From Symsagittifera roscoffensis (Eukaryota > Xenacoelomorpha > Acoela > Convolutidae): a DNA stretch of 64,000 bases. The DNA lies in NCBI RefSeq assembly GCF_963678635.1, contig NC_087068.1, forward strand, positions 39,453,649 through 39,517,648, given 5' to 3'. Shown in pieces: positions 12,580 through 30,711 of this stretch (within the stretch, counting starts at the first letter, position 1; the number at the start of each line of letters is the position of its first letter). The notes under the pieces are model-generated. The model worked only from the letters and a program-made list of their open reading frames with translations. It was not told where the DNA came from and did no database searches. Made by a program: the position numbers and the translations under genes.

Positions 12580-13260
12580 TAATTGTACGCAGGTCAAGGT
12601 CTTCGACATACGTTTTGACTTTTGACAAAACTCGAGCAAGTGCAGCTTTGCGACTGAAATTCCGCGGTCGAGAAGCAACAAGCACGAAGACAAAACATTC
12701 CCAAATTTGCTTGAAGAATACTCGATTTCGATCGAGAAAGTCGAAACATACGTCGAGCTCAGTCGAAACGTAGATCCAGCACAGTTAAAACATAGGTGGA
12801 GAACATTTGAAACATAGGTCGAGCACAATTGAAACATAGTTCGAGCAGGGTCGAAACATAGGTCGTGCACAGTCGGAACATACGTCGAGTACAGTCGAAA
12901 CTTAGGTGGAGCAGAATTATTCGAAATTTTTGGTACAAATCGAAAAACTTAAATTTTCAGGTCCAAATTTTGAAAAAAAATTAAATCAGATGTGTTTTCA
13001 CTGAGAGACCAAAAAACCTTTTGAACCGTTTTTTGGAGCAACCATAGCCGTCAATCAATAAAGCAAAAAATTTTGTTTGCTTGTTGAAACAGTCGGAACA
13101 TACCCACTTTTGGTTGAGAAAGTCAAAATATAACGATGCGGTGTCGAACTTTTTAAAAATGTCGGTCGAGACAGTCGAGAAAGTCGGAACATATCCAATT
13201 TTGGTCTAGACGGTCGAAGCATACCAATTGAACTTAACTGAAACAAACTGTTTGGCTTGA
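12580..13260. repeat. TCGA-family element with ~23-bp minisatellite
   Basis: Starts with a landmark also found at about 29186 (TTCCGCGGTCGAGAAGCAA). It is followed by repeats built from GTCGAAACATAGG and TCGAGCACA between 12740 and 12905, and by a looser set (GTCGAGAAAGTCGGAACATA) to about 13225. The periodic repeats create false open frames on both strands (12526-12870 minus, 12564-12773 plus, 13055-13264 minus). Related copies lie at 29143-30641 and, inverted, at about 53960-54800. Confidence 0.75.
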
Positions 13261-13299
13261 ACAATTGGTTTTAGGTTTATTTAACGTCAATTGGACTTT

Positions 13300-14019
13300 G
13301 AAACTAGATACGAGTATAATCTTTTCTCATCCAATGGAATTTTTTGAGAAACTAAATACTATTTGGGCAATTTTTCCAAAGTGTTTCTAAGCAAAAACTA
13401 TATGATATACAGGATTAGAAGGATTAAGTGGAACAATTAGGACTTCTCGGTTGATCATTCATCAAACCACGATATCATCAAAACCCTTTACCTGCTTATC
13501 GCGAAAACTTATCTTACGTGGTGAATTTTTACTGATAAGATATTTTCTCGATAATACGTCAAAATCAGTATAACGTGAATTGATTGCATGTTTATTAGCG
13601 TTTGTACTGATTTTAACACAACGCTTTGCATTATATGTAATCGTACTTGTTAATCTTTATAGTTTTTTTATGGTTGACATATTGATGTAAGGGTGTTGAC
13701 AAATTAAATTAATTTAGTTTTTTCCTTTAATGAATTTTTCAATTTCCACTTTAGACTTTTTTCATTTTTTTTCGTTTTATTATAGCTGAAGGATTCATTT
13801 TTGCTGTGAGCATGAACGCATTTGTGTTCAGAATAGTTAACTTATTCAACATCCGAATAATTTTACAAAGAAACATCCTTAAATTCATTTGACAATGTTT
13901 AAACTCAAATTTCGGGGGAAGAAGGGTTAAGGCCATGGTACGCTGGCAACGTAAGTTGCTGCTATTTGAAGGGTAAACTGTTTTCAACTCTTACTGATAT
14001 CATTGAGTTTGACTTTGCT
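13300..14019. other. Gene-free stretch with a low-copy dispersed fragment
   Basis: The part at about 13770-13985 resembles segments at about 15640-15870 and 15880-16135. All share a block reading like GTGTTCAGAATAGTTA or GTGTTCACAATAGTTA followed by an AATTC(G/A)...GGGG stretch. This is a diverged local repeat. No gene is supported. Confidence 0.4.
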
Positions 14020-14653
14020 CCTTAGTTGACGAAAATGACCAATCTTGGAAAATCTTGTAAGATTCTTTGAAGATTCTGGTAGAAAACTGCTTTATCTTTT
14101 AAGGTTCTTAAAATACCAAAAACGAACCAAACTTTTCTGATAAACATAGTTGGTAGCCCAAAAACTCTAAACAAAAGCTTTTATGTGTCATGCCATGACG
14201 TGTTGAGTAGGTAATTACTTTTTTAAAGCTTTAAAAAAAATTACGAATGTTACTCAGCTAAATTAGGTGATATATTAATTATGCGATATCTGAAAAGAAA
14301 TCGAGAAAAATTGGAAGGACGGCGCGCTGGTTTTCAGACTTTCAACTTGCATTCAAAAATTTCTTTCGATTATTTTAAAAAGACAAAATTGTTTAGTTCA
14401 CGTGACTTTTTTTGTTTTGTAATAGCAAAACTACCAGAACATGCTTGGTAAAACTGCAAGCTATCTTGTAAGATCTTGCAAGAATCTTACAGGAAATTAC
14501 AAGATTGTATAGTCGGAAATTTGATGGTATATCTTGTAAGATCTTGTAAGAATCTTGCAACATCTTGCAAGATAGCCCGCCACATACAAGATCTTACAAA
14601 ATAGATAATTTCTGCAAAAATCTTACAAGATAGGTCATCTTCGTCAACTGAGG
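14020..14653. mobile_element. ~634-bp element with terminal inverted repeats
   Basis: The left end reads CTTAGTTGACGAAAATGACC (14021-14040). The right end, reverse complemented, reads CCTCAGTTGACGAAGATGAC and so pairs with it (14633-14653). Both subterminal regions are rich in ATCTTGTAAGATCTTGCAAG-type palindromic repeats, especially 14455-14630. That is typical of transposase-binding subterminal repeats in MITEs. There is no open frame for a transposase. A target duplication is not obvious. Confidence 0.7.
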
Positions 14654-14777
14654 CTATCTCTCAGGCTCAAATGTTTAATTAATGATTCGTCGAACAGTCA
14701 TTTTGTGGGTCAAACACAAGGTCAGGTCGAATCTTTCGCCAAATCTGATCTAATCAAGGGTCGAGAAGGGTCAAAGC

Positions 14778-14886
14778 ATGGGTCAGTGGGATCAAATCAT
14801 GGGTTAATTGGGGTCAAAAGGAATCAAACATGATTATGTTTGATCCCTTTTGACCCCATTTGACCTCTAATTTGATCACACTGACC
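14778..14886. repeat. ~109-bp near-perfect palindrome
   Basis: GGGTCAAAAGGAATCAAACA at about 14811-14830 faces TGTTTGATCCCTTTTGACCC at about 14837-14856 around a few central bases. Outside that, TGGGTCAGTGGGATCAAAT faces ATTTGATCACACTGACCC. The upstream flank has further GGTCA/GGGTCAAA direct repeats. The sequence would form a long hairpin. It could be a compact fold-back MITE; no target duplication was identified. Confidence 0.75.
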
Positions 14887-14889
14887 CAT

Positions 14890-16400
14890 TATAGAACCCT
14901 TTTTGATCCGCTTGAGCATAAAAATGTTCTTGATAAGCAGTCACTAGACAGGCATTTTTTTTGGTTACGACAAAATAGAAATCACTGCAACAGACGAATA
15001 GAAAGCAACAAACAAAACAGAAACAAATACAAAAACGACAGTCATTAAATGGAGAGAACAATTAAAAGACAAAAAATTATTTTTTGAATAAAAACACAAT
15101 TTATTTAGATTTTCTGTTGAAAATTTTAGTTAGATTTTGTCTAAGACGCTGATACTAGTTATAGCTCGAATAAGCTTCAATTGTAATATTGACACTTTGT
15201 TATCCCATTTAATGAACAATGAAACAGGTAACCGACTTCATTTTAATTCAAACAATCGACATTAACTTAATTGAGCACAAAAAAATCGCTTTAACTTTAA
15301 CGATGTCCAAATAAGTTGAACAATTTTGGACAAAATCGATTTTTGTCAAGTAAAGTCAAACAAAACCGATTAAAAATTTTAAAAACTGAACCCGGTTATT
15401 GTTCAATCAACAAAGTCAAAAGCAGAAATCGTTCGACTCGAACACTAGAAAACTCTTATCGCTTGACAATTTCGATCGAATCATGTGTCGAGCACCTCAG
15501 CCCGGACTGCAGTTAAAATATCGCTGATTTTTTTTTCTCAAATGTCTTCAGTTTTAACTCTGAAATGATTTGGGTATTTAGTATGTAATAAGAGAACATA
15601 AAAGGGCTCTTTTCCAATTCCCCGCCCACAATTCAAACTTTCATTTTTTTTCTATTTTAATGGTTGAATGTATGAAGAAAAAATTTAAGGTATGAAGAAC
15701 AAATGTGTTCACAATAGTTAGTCTTTTCATCATGTATAATTTCATTGCATTATAACAACGTAACAATTGTTTTCCAAACTGAAATTCAAATGTAGGGGGT
15801 GTAGAAAAGATAATCCATCTTATCATTGCCCTAATGCAGCAAATTTTGGCGTAATGAACAAACTAACTATTGTGAGCAAAGTTGTTCTTCATATCCAACT
15901 TCGTAACATCACGCATTTCCTTAGTTGCTTCACGGGTTATTTTAGCTGAAGGCGTGGTGTTACGATCCTGAGTATCAAGATCAAACCTGTTTACAATAGC
16001 TAGTTTGTTCAGTGTGCCAATTTTTTTTGCATTATGAACACATTGAAATGGTTTTTCAAAATTGAGGGGGAGAAAGTGGAAAATAATCTTTTTTTTTCTA
16101 TGGCATCCGGTACGATAACATTGAAGACTTCTCCTCAAACTTTCTTAAATTAATTTTCCCAAAAAGAATTCTTCATAGCTCCAATCGTTTGTTGAAATTA
16201 AAAAACTGCACGTGCAAAAAATGCCATGCACAAATTAATAGGGCTTAACTAATTAAGTAGGTTCTCTTTCTATAGATCTTTGATATAAGCAAATAGACGA
16301 ATTTATTAAATATATCAGCAAGATGATATAATTTTATCGTTTTATTGCTTAAAATTAATTCTTAATATTTATTTTTTAAGCTTATATGTTCAAAAGCTAG
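14890..16400. other. Gene-free stretch upstream of gene B
   Basis: AT-rich. It contains the two further copies of the fragment noted at 13770 (15640-15870, 15880-16135) and a short TCGA-family scrap near 15430-15510. The small frames here follow the repeat and have no support as exons. Confidence 0.4.
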
Positions 16401-16405
16401 TTTCG

Positions 16406-16412
16406 TATAAAA
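16406..16412 (+). promoter_or_regulatory. Possible TATA box of gene B
   Basis: TATAAAA lies 57 bases upstream of the first ATG of gene B, preceded by TTTCG and followed by TCTATAAAC. The spacing would suit a short 5' UTR. In DNA this AT-rich a chance match is likely, so this rests on position only. Confidence 0.3.
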
Positions 16413-16468
16413 TCTATAAACAATTCACTAAGTTAATCGTCGCCTCAGTTTTATTCGAGTCATCCAAC

Positions 16469-18993
16469 ATGAATCGAGTGTCACCGCGACGTCGCCGATC
16501 GAGCGAGTCTCGGAAATCAAGCAGCCCAAGACGACAACGACGAAGAAGCTCGGGCAAGAAAGGTTGAAATTTTTCCATTCTTTTACAGTGTTGATTTATA
16601 GACTTTTCCCAATGTAGCCATTCCCACATTAAATTATAGGCCACTAATGTAAGAAAAATTGGGGTTTCTTATTTTTTCTGTACCTTGTAGACAAGAGATT
16701 ATAAAAGAAAAAGCCAAATATCTGTACTTACTATAACTATAATGCTTGGACAAAACACTGAAATAGTAAGCTGACTTGAACTATATAAAAAACGGATGAA
16801 TCTAATAAGGCCGTCGAAGTTCGAGGTCACGCAGAAGACGCCGACGCAGTTCGGAAAAGACTGAGTCGCTGCAGTTAGCCGACAAGAGTGTAATGGTGCG
16901 AATGCAAGACAGTCAACTGGAGGAGATGCTCACACTAGAGAACGAGGATTTCTTCTCGGAACTGTTCGGACTGAACAAAAAGGCAGACGAGATCGCGAAA
17001 CGGGCTAGCTTTTTTTTTTATTTTTGTTTCAAATCATGACAACAGCCCCTTCTTGGCCCTCTTATTGCTACAGACTCGGATCTAAAAGTTTCTCTAGGGG
17101 ATCTTTTAAGAATTTTTAAAATTACCAGAATTTTTCAATTTTTTTTTTGAAAATTGAAAGTTTCAAAAAATGAAAAGCCAAAAATTGACATCAATTGAAT
17201 AGTGACAAAATTCTCGTGTTATAACTTTGCTCTTTATCTCAGTTTTCCTGCTGTTTTAACATGTTTTTCTCCATTTGCGGTCAGATATCAATTCAATTTT
17301 AAAAAACTAACAAGAGCCTTGTCATAATGTAAAGAACTTTTGCATTGTATACAAAAATATTGTGTAAGCTATAATGAAATTGAAAGTTTTGCTATGCGGA
17401 GAAAAAGGAAACGGGTTTCCCGTATTATCAAACTTATTCCATTGCCTTGTAGACTTCCAAGTGTAACGAGGGTGTGGCAGATTTAGCCAGAGCCCTGAGC
17501 CAGAACCAGACTGGTCTCATTGTGGAACGACTCAAAAAACAAATCGCCGACTCATTCGTCGACTTCCAGAAAAGAACGAAGATGAAACAGCAGGAGATCA
17601 ATGGACTCTCACTTGAAAATAGCTACCAAGTCGAAGTCAGTCTGCTGGCCAAGATGAACAACGAGAGCGCCCATGTCAGGGATGAGGTTCGAATCCCTGC
17701 CAGAACCTTTTTATTTTCGGTGATTTAAAAATTGAGTTGAAATCACACAAACCGAGAACGTGAAACATGAGAACGAATGCTCAGCACTGTTCAAAAATTC
17801 TGTACTCTCCTTTCAGAAATTTTTTGCAATCCTGAAGTTTCCGTTTAAATTGACTTGAAGAAATATTTTGAAGATTCTGCAATCCTGCTTTGCTTGCAAT
17901 CGGAAAGTGGTGGAAAGAGTGGAGAGGTACTGCAAACTGCTCAAACACATCTGGGAGAGACAAGCTGCTGACGTCATTGCAGAGCAAAGATGGAGCACGA
18001 TCAACGACCAGACGGACGCCCTCAAGCGGAAGATGATCGAAGACTCTCTCACTGACATGTCAGTTTTCAAGTTTGAGCTGTTCGAACATTTTCGGTAGTC
18101 AGTAGAAAATATAAATTCACGAAATAATGTTTCAAAACTTGGGAAACAACGAAATTTTTTGGAAGGATAAAACTGAAATCAAATGGCCTAAAACCCAGCA
18201 GAAAATCAAGAAAGATTCAATGTTTAAGGGAGCGAACTGGCGCCAAGTTTGAACAAGAGGCGAACAAAATCCTACAGGCGTTTAGTGATCATCGACTGTC
18301 TAATGACGCATTAGCTAGAGATTGCAACTTAGTTTTGAGAAAACTGAAAGAAGCAAGTTTGAGAACCTCTATCTAACTTATCAAAAAATCTGTCAAGTGA
18401 AAAAAGAAATGCCAGAAGTTTATTAGAAAAAAATAGAATTGTTTTTGATTCAGGTTAGAGAAACACATGCTCAAACAAAAGAAGAGTTTCAACAAGGTAT
18501 GGAGATACAAAATATGGCGCAGATTAAAGAGAACCACGAAGAAATTCGTCTGCTGCAGAAACAGCTGAATGAGGTTCGAAAATGAATGAATAACTGATTT
18601 TGGAGCGATTTGTTGATAATCAACAATACGATAAATTTTTTATCTAACTATTTTTAAACTTAGTGAGATATTGGTGATTTTAAATGATACAAACAATCAA
18701 TTTTGATTTAAAAAAAAAACGTTTCTCCGTTGTTTGACTGAAAAGGTGGTGGTATTCACTAATTATCAACAAATGGTTCAAACTTAGGATACTAAATTAA
18801 ACAAATAACGGATAAGTTTTAACTTTAGTGGAATAGAAAAATAGACTTTCGCGAGCGACAAAAAGCGGATCCGACTACAATCAAAGACCTGAACAAATCA
18901 CTCGTGCAAGAACGGACCACTCAAGCTAGGCTGAAGTGTCGGATAGAACAACTGAAAGGCGGGAATCTTTTCTACTATAAGCCCAAGAATTAA
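16469..18993 (+). CDS. Gene B: RS-rich coiled-coil protein, seven exons
   Basis: Exons as read from splice sites and phase: 16469-16562, 16810-16982 (end uncertain), 17453-17686, 17874-18058, 18229-18352, 18454-18573, 18829-18993. The phases agree throughout and give about 364 residues ending YYKPKN and TAA. Residues 1-50 are almost pure Arg/Ser (for example SPRRRRSSESRKSSS), a basic, probably phosphorylated tail. The rest is charged and helical with heptad spacing (LSQNQTGLIVERLKKQIADS, IKENHEEIRLLQKQLNE), so an elongated coiled coil is expected. Exon 5 ends at a GC donor (GAA then GCAAGT). Exon 2 has no in-phase GT donor: coding-like sequence continues as ADEIAKRA into poly-T at 17010, or a GC donor is used at 16983. 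An ATTAAA about 26 bases after the stop may be the polyadenylation signal. I do not recognise the family; axonemal or centrosomal coiled-coil proteins look similar, but that is only a resemblance. Confidence 0.7.
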
Positions 18994-19151
18994 AACCATT
19001 GATATTTTGTAAAATGTATATTAAAGCATGATTCTGATAGGTTAAACTCAAATGAATCAACTAATCCGATGGCTGATATCTTTGTAAAGAAGCTTCTTTC
19101 TTTGAAATTTCATTTTTTGGGCCGTAAAGTAAAAAAGATCTGTAAGGCGCC

Positions 19152-25411
<6,260 letters not shown>

Positions 25412-25537
25412 GTTCGGGCTTTTTCCCAGACTTTGCTAATTTTGGGGTTCATTAAAAAACGTGGGTTGTAAAATTTTGTGTTTTAGCTGAATTACGGAAA
25501 ACAATTTGACGATGGAGCGAAACAAGCTGCCGTGTAG

Positions 25538-25911
25538 CAGGGGCGGATATAGGATTTTCTTGGGGGGGGGGGGGCTTTTTTCAAAAACTCTGTCGTCCTT
25601 TTTTTTAGTTTGTTTTTGTCGACCAAATAGATTTTCCGAGCACTCTCAGAGCACTATAAAAATCCTATTTTGACATAAAAATTGCACCGCAGGAAAATTT
25701 TTGTAAAAAAAAAAACAGGTCAAACAGGCGCTCCCCTTCAAAAATAGTATATTATGGCGACCAAGGCGCTTTTAGAAAAAATTTAGGATTGGTTGGCCTA
25801 AGATGGAAGTCATAAAAAGTACCAAGGGGGACATTTTGGTTGGTGAGGGATTCGAATCTCTGAGGTGGAGGGGGGCAAGCACCCTAGTACTTTCCTTCTA
25901 AGTCCGTCCTG
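25538..25911. mobile_element. hAT-type MITE, CAGGGGCGGAT family
   Basis: The left end reads CAGGGGCGGATATAGGATTT followed by a G tract. The right end reads AAGTCCGTCCTG, a mutated inverted repeat of the left. Flanks are CCGTGTAG and TTGTGTAG, an 8-bp duplication with two mismatches, the length expected for hAT transposition. The same family occurs at 55778-56216 with a perfect duplication. Non-coding; inserted just past the last visible exon of gene C. Confidence 0.85.
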
Positions 25912-26159
25912 TTGTGTAGTATTTTATGGATCCAGAAAAATGAATCTTCTGACGATTTTGTGATAGATTATTGTAGCTAGTGTTTCGCGTAGTATTTTTT
26001 ATAATATATTGTTATCATATAGTGTAACTTTAATTAAGGTTCTTCATAACCTTTTTCTACTACGTTCGCAACAACCTTGTGTCAAAAACAACTCCAAGTA
26101 CTTTTGTTACGATCTGGCAAGATTTGTTACGATCTGGCAAGTATTCTCTCAGTCTTAGC

Positions 26160-26500
26160 ATATATTTACTGCGTCCAGACAATTCAGCCAAAAGTATGCA
26201 GACAATTCAGCCAGAGACAATTCAGCCAATGATAGCGACCGCCGCAGTCGCGCCAACGTGTTGCGAGCTTGCCTACAGAGGGTAGGACTCTACACAAAAT
26301 TTAGAGCCTGTTAACGCCGCGAAGCGGCGACGCGCGCGTAGCCTTAAATCGAGAAATAGCTCCAATTCTGATTTTTTCTTTCGAATCTAGTGATTTGTAA
26401 AACTGGCTGAATTGTCTCAGGCTGAATTGTATGCATATTTTTGGCTGAATTGTCTGAATTTCAAATTGGCTGAATTGTCTTTGGCCGAATCGTCTGTGCG
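26160..26500. repeat. Inverted arrays of AGACAATTCAGCC
   Basis: Three direct copies of (A)GACAATTCAGCCA at about 26177-26228 face at least four copies of TGGCTGAATTGTCT at about 26401-26490. Between them is a GC-rich segment with GCCGCGAAGCGGCG, itself a short hairpin, near 26313. The layout is that of an element with repeated termini, but ends and target duplication are not clear. Confidence 0.65.
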
Positions 26501-26900
26501 CCATGATCTCAGAAAAAAAATCGCGCTTTTCTGCAATGAAAGGAAATAAGGTTAAATTGAAGTTTTCAATGCAAAACTTTTTCCATTTTTTTCGTACAAA
26601 ATTTCCGTAGAAGGTCCATTGTGGTACTGTAAAACGCCGTTTCAGCCATGATACCAGAAAAATTTCACTGTTTTCTGTAATAAAAGGAAATAAAGTTAAA
26701 TGAAAGTTTCTCACGGCAAAATTTTTTTTCAATTTTTTTCTTACAGAAAGTCCGTTGAAGGTCAGGTGTGAAACGCCATTTCAGCCATGATCCCAGAAAA
26801 AATTGCAGTTTTCAAAGAACCTGAACAAAGATTTTTCCGCTTTTTAGACTATAGAACCCAAAAACTGGCGGATAACTCGATAAAACGATTGTAGGAGCTA
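26500..26900 (+). repeat. ~140-bp tandem repeat, about 2.7 copies
   Basis: CCATGATCTCAGAAAA, CCATGATACCAGAAAA and CCATGATCCCAGAAAA begin three successive units at about 26502, 26646 and 26785. Each continues into GTTTTC(T)GCAATGAAAGGAAA-like and CGTAGAAGGTCC-like stretches. It produces a false 143-codon minus-strand frame (26301-26732). Confidence 0.7.
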
Positions 26901-29140
26901 ATTTTACCACCAAGTTTGTTGATGGTTCTTTTTTTGATTTTTCAAATCTTTTGCTGTTTTCTGAAAAAAAAAACGAAATTTAAACAAAAAAAATGTTAAG
27001 GAAAAACTTTTTTCAATTTTTCTTTTTTTTACTTTTTTCAATCTTTGTGATAGAAACATTCTCTGTTGGTGCACAGCTGCCAGCCATTCTCGTTCGTCAT
27101 TTGGTTTTCATAAAATTAAACATATCTTTCACGCACTTTTTGATAGTTTTATTACCAAAATAATCTTCATTGTGAGTTGATGCATTTTTGTGCCTGATCA
27201 TTGAAAATGGCGGGGAACTTTTGTCTTCGGTTGTGTTTTGGTTTCTTTTTTTCTTATTTTCTTCGCCAAATCAGGGACGAAAAAAATCATCAAATTGATC
27301 ATTTTAAAGCCTTCACGGGTTTCTGTATCAGTGCTCCATTTTTCTATTAGATCATATATTTACCTGATTTTTTTTCAAGTTGAAAAATGCTGTAAAACTT
27401 TTTTCCCGTTGATGTTCCTAGAACTCGTAGTACCCAGTGAGATAATAAGTCTTAGAACATGTTGACAATTTAAAGAAAAACAATCCATAAAATATTCCCA
27501 ACAGACTGTAGTGCTTTACTCGTAATACGAAAACTCGCAAAAAGACAACACGCAATAGAAGTCAGCTGGTATTAAAAGTTGGTTTCAATTTATTCTACAA
27601 AGTTTGCGAGTTGCTGCTTCTCTAAGTTCTGCGAAAAGTACTTTGTAAAAAAAATTGGCTTCAGTTGCGCTTGTTGCGTTATTCAGAGCCTGCTGGACAA
27701 TTTTTGCTTTAACTTTTAACATAAATGTTTTAATGTAAGTTTTAATCTAAAATTTTAACTTTTATAATTGAGAAAATTTTAACTTCAGCAATATCACAGT
27801 TTTTGGAAACCTGTTTCAAATAATTCAGCTACTTCCTGATCATTGTTTTCCTTATTTTCCTAAACCAATGGCCAACCAACATCATTTTTTTGAATATAAA
27901 TTTCATCTGGAACCCCATTAAAATAACACTTTGCTGTCACAAAAACGGACATACAGTCGCGTACCGAACAAACTTTTGATTTCTGGCGAGAAATATTCAA
28001 CTTCTAATCTAAATATCTGGCCAGAATTTTGTTTTGAATTGTTTAAACAAAGCAAAGACTTTTGAAAAACTTTTTATTCCCATCTTATTTCTTATCGAAA
28101 ATTAGTTAAGTCTAGATTACTTCTAGCTCAAAAAATATGCTGGAACGGCTCAAACCCCCGACTTGCAATTAAAAGACAGTTGTGCTAACTCCTATGCGAC
28201 ATGATCGGTTGCATTCAAATAACTTTAGCAGATTTATGCAAAGCAACACTTGTTACATCAAGTGATAATTTGCATTGCATTGCTGCGACTATCTGGCACT
28301 CGAGTCATGTTTATCTCGTTGCGGTTTAGCAGTGAACTGATTTCTGGTTGTTTCTTTCCAAATCTATGTCACATCCATGTTTGAACTTAACTTCATTTTA
28401 CATTTATGTTACATCGATGAAACTTCTGTTTTTACGAAACTTCGATTTGGTTTTAAAGTTTTTTCACGTGTCGTTAGAAACGATAAAAAACGATTACAAC
28501 GTCCTAACAGCAACATTTCTGCTAGAAACTACGTAAACGAGTGGTTTTTCTGCAAAAAAAAAATAAAAATTCAGCTTGGTAGGGTTAGCCTTGGAAGGAA
28601 CCGGGCTTGAGTAACTGGATTTGTTTGGAAATGGTTAATTTTCTTTAAAAATAACTGCAATTTTTTTTTGAATTTTGTTTCCACCCCCAACCTCCACAGC
28701 TGAAAACAACCTACAAGATTGGCCTCATAGTGTTGTTTCCAAAATTCTGAGTTTTGAAAAAGATCGTTGCGAGAGAGGAGCTAACTGAAGGTTCAATAGC
28801 TATTTATTTTCATATAACTAGAATGTCAATCAATTTAAGCTTCTGTTGGTGTATTTAGAGGTTTCCTTTTGATTTTCTTGTGTTACATGTTCTAAATTGG
28901 TCTAACCAGCAAAAGGAGGCTTTCATGATCAATCGACCCTCTATGAATTTTCTTGTGTTGCTTGATTCTGCGCGAGTAAAAAACAATTGTGGATCCTGGC
29001 ACATCTTTTATTTTTTGAATGAACTTAATTCGCATCTTATTCGACACCATTAGAATTCATTGAATAGCTATTAGAATTCATTGAATATAATTAAGGTTTT
29101 TTTCTTCCGTAACCTGCAACATATCTTTTTGCTTCAACCC
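26900..29140. other. Gene-free stretch
   Basis: Apart from the tRNA-like segment listed separately, only short unsupported frames are present (27238-27465, 28348-28536, 28377-28610). No element ends are recognisable. I looked for the missing N-terminal exon of the acyltransferase gene (an Asn-Pro-Phe-Val-His type stretch followed by a GT donor) and did not find it. Confidence 0.4.
28140..28210 (-). tRNA. Degenerate tRNA-Lys-like sequence (pseudogene or SINE head)
   Basis: On the minus strand the order is GTCGCATAGGAGTTAGCAC (D-arm-like), then ACTGTCTTTTAATTGCAAGT (anticodon-like arm with CTTTTAA loop, anticodon TTT), then CGGGGGTTTGAGCC (T-arm-like). The D arm is poor, the T loop deviates from TTCGA and the acceptor stem does not pair convincingly. 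A functional tRNA is unlikely; a tRNA-derived pseudogene or SINE fragment fits better. Confidence 0.4.
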
Positions 29141-29142
29141 GT

Positions 29143-30641
29143 GTCGAGGTGCTCGACTGATATGTCGACTTTGAAAGTCGACCAAGTGCAGAGTTGCCTC
29201 TGACGTTCCGCGGTCGAGAAGCAATTTTAAGTCGAGCAAAAATTCAAAACAAACCCGATTTTGGTCGAGAAAGTGGAAACATAGGTTGAGAATGTCGAAA
29301 CAGAGGTCAAGAAAGTTGAAACAAACCCAATTTCAGTCAAAAATGTCGAAACATAGGTCGAGCACAGTCGAGACATAGGTCAAGCACAGTCGAAACATAG
29401 GTCGAGCACAGTCAAAACATAGGTCGAGCACAGTAGAAACATAGGTCGAGAAGAGCCGAAACATAGGTCGAGCACAATAAAAAACATAGGTCGATCACAG
29501 TCGAAACATAGGTCAAGCACAGACAAAACATAGGTCGACCACAGTCGAAACCTAGGTCTAGCACAGTCGACACACAAAGTCGAAAACAAAATTACTGCCC
29601 ATTCGAACTCAAAGTCTAAATATAAAGTCGAGTCAGCCGAAACAAGGTCGATCCAGCAAGTTTTATAGTGCAACGACAAAATCGTCACCACAAAAACAGA
29701 ATGCTAAAAAACAGCCAAATGAAACACTCAGTCATCGAAAAAATGACAGCCGTCAATTTAATTTAGTAAGTAGTCATATTAGAAGCGTTAGCACTTAACT
29801 TGCAGCTAAAAACATAAATCGTTTTTTTTTTCGAAAAAAATTGCTACTATTTCCACGAGTTGACTGTTTCGACGAAACATCAAAAATAAACAGCAAAAAT
29901 TTTTTATAGACACTGAACACGGTTTCTGTTAAAAAAAAACAAAAAACTGACGGTTTTTGTATATACCGATAATGAAGCTTATATGGTTGTCTAGAAGAGA
30001 CCAAAAAAACATTGGATATTTTTGTAGCAAATCTTTGACGAATCAAAATAATAATAAAAATCTTTTGTTCGTCGTGAAAGTCGAGACAGCCAAAGCATAC
30101 CCATTATTGGTCGAGAAAATTGAAACATATCTATGCGGGATTGAACAAGCAAATTTTCAACAAAAAATTTTTATAAGAACTTGAAGAGAACTGAAGTAAG
30201 TAGAACAAAAATCTAGAAAAAAAAATCGGTAGTATTGAAATCAGAAATAGATTTTAATCGATCATAATGGATCTGACATGGATCAAATAAGTTTTGGAAA
30301 GTTTTTTGTTCGTTTCTATCTAGTGTCGAAAAAACAAGTTTTTAAAGATTGTCGGTCAAGAGAGTCGAGAAAGTCGTAACATATCGAGCTTTGATCGAGA
30401 AAGACGAAACCTATCTATGCTGGGTCAAAGAAATAAAGTTTTGAAAAACTTTCGTCGAGAAAATCGAAACATATCTCTACTGGGTCGAACAAAGTCGAAA
30501 ACGTTTTTGCTGTGTTCAGAAAGTTAAAACTTACCAAAATTTGGCTGAGAAAGTCAAAAGATACAAAAATTTTCTCGAGAAAGTCGAGACATGCCGTTTT
30601 TTGATCGAGAAAGTTCAAAAATAAATCGAGCACCTCGACCA
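29143..30641. mobile_element. TCGA-family element, 1.5 kb, with terminal inverted repeats and minisatellite
   Basis: The left end GTGTCGAGGTGCTCGA pairs with the right end TCGAGCACCTCGAC. Near the left end is TTCCGCGGTCGAGAAGCAA, shared with 12655. From about 29340 to 29580 there are roughly ten repeats built from GTCGAAACATAGG and TCGAGCACA. From 30350 to 30620 there are looser GTCGAGAAAGTCGAAACATA repeats. Open frames at 29380-29691, 29957-30184 and 30415-30633 follow the periodicity and are not genes. Family and target duplication are unknown. Confidence 0.6.
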
Positions 30642-30711
30642 GGGAAATAACAATTCAATTAAATGCTAGAGATCCAGTTCAAGATCGGATGTTCATGCCT
30701 TACTGCTGTTA

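Noticed and set aside
12740-12905. CRISPR array or satellite from regularly spaced TCGA repeats
   Set aside because: The whole ~23-bp unit is conserved, leaving no unique spacers, and the surrounding blocks recur elsewhere as a dispersed element.
14455-14640. CRISPR-like array of ATCTTGTAAGATCTTGCAAG repeats
   Set aside because: Repeats are irregular, palindromic, in both orientations and without unique spacers of constant size; they are subterminal repeats of a transposon in a eukaryotic genome.
28140-28210. Functional tRNA-Lys gene
   Set aside because: The D arm and acceptor stem do not pair, and the T loop departs from TTCGA, so I list it only as tRNA-like.
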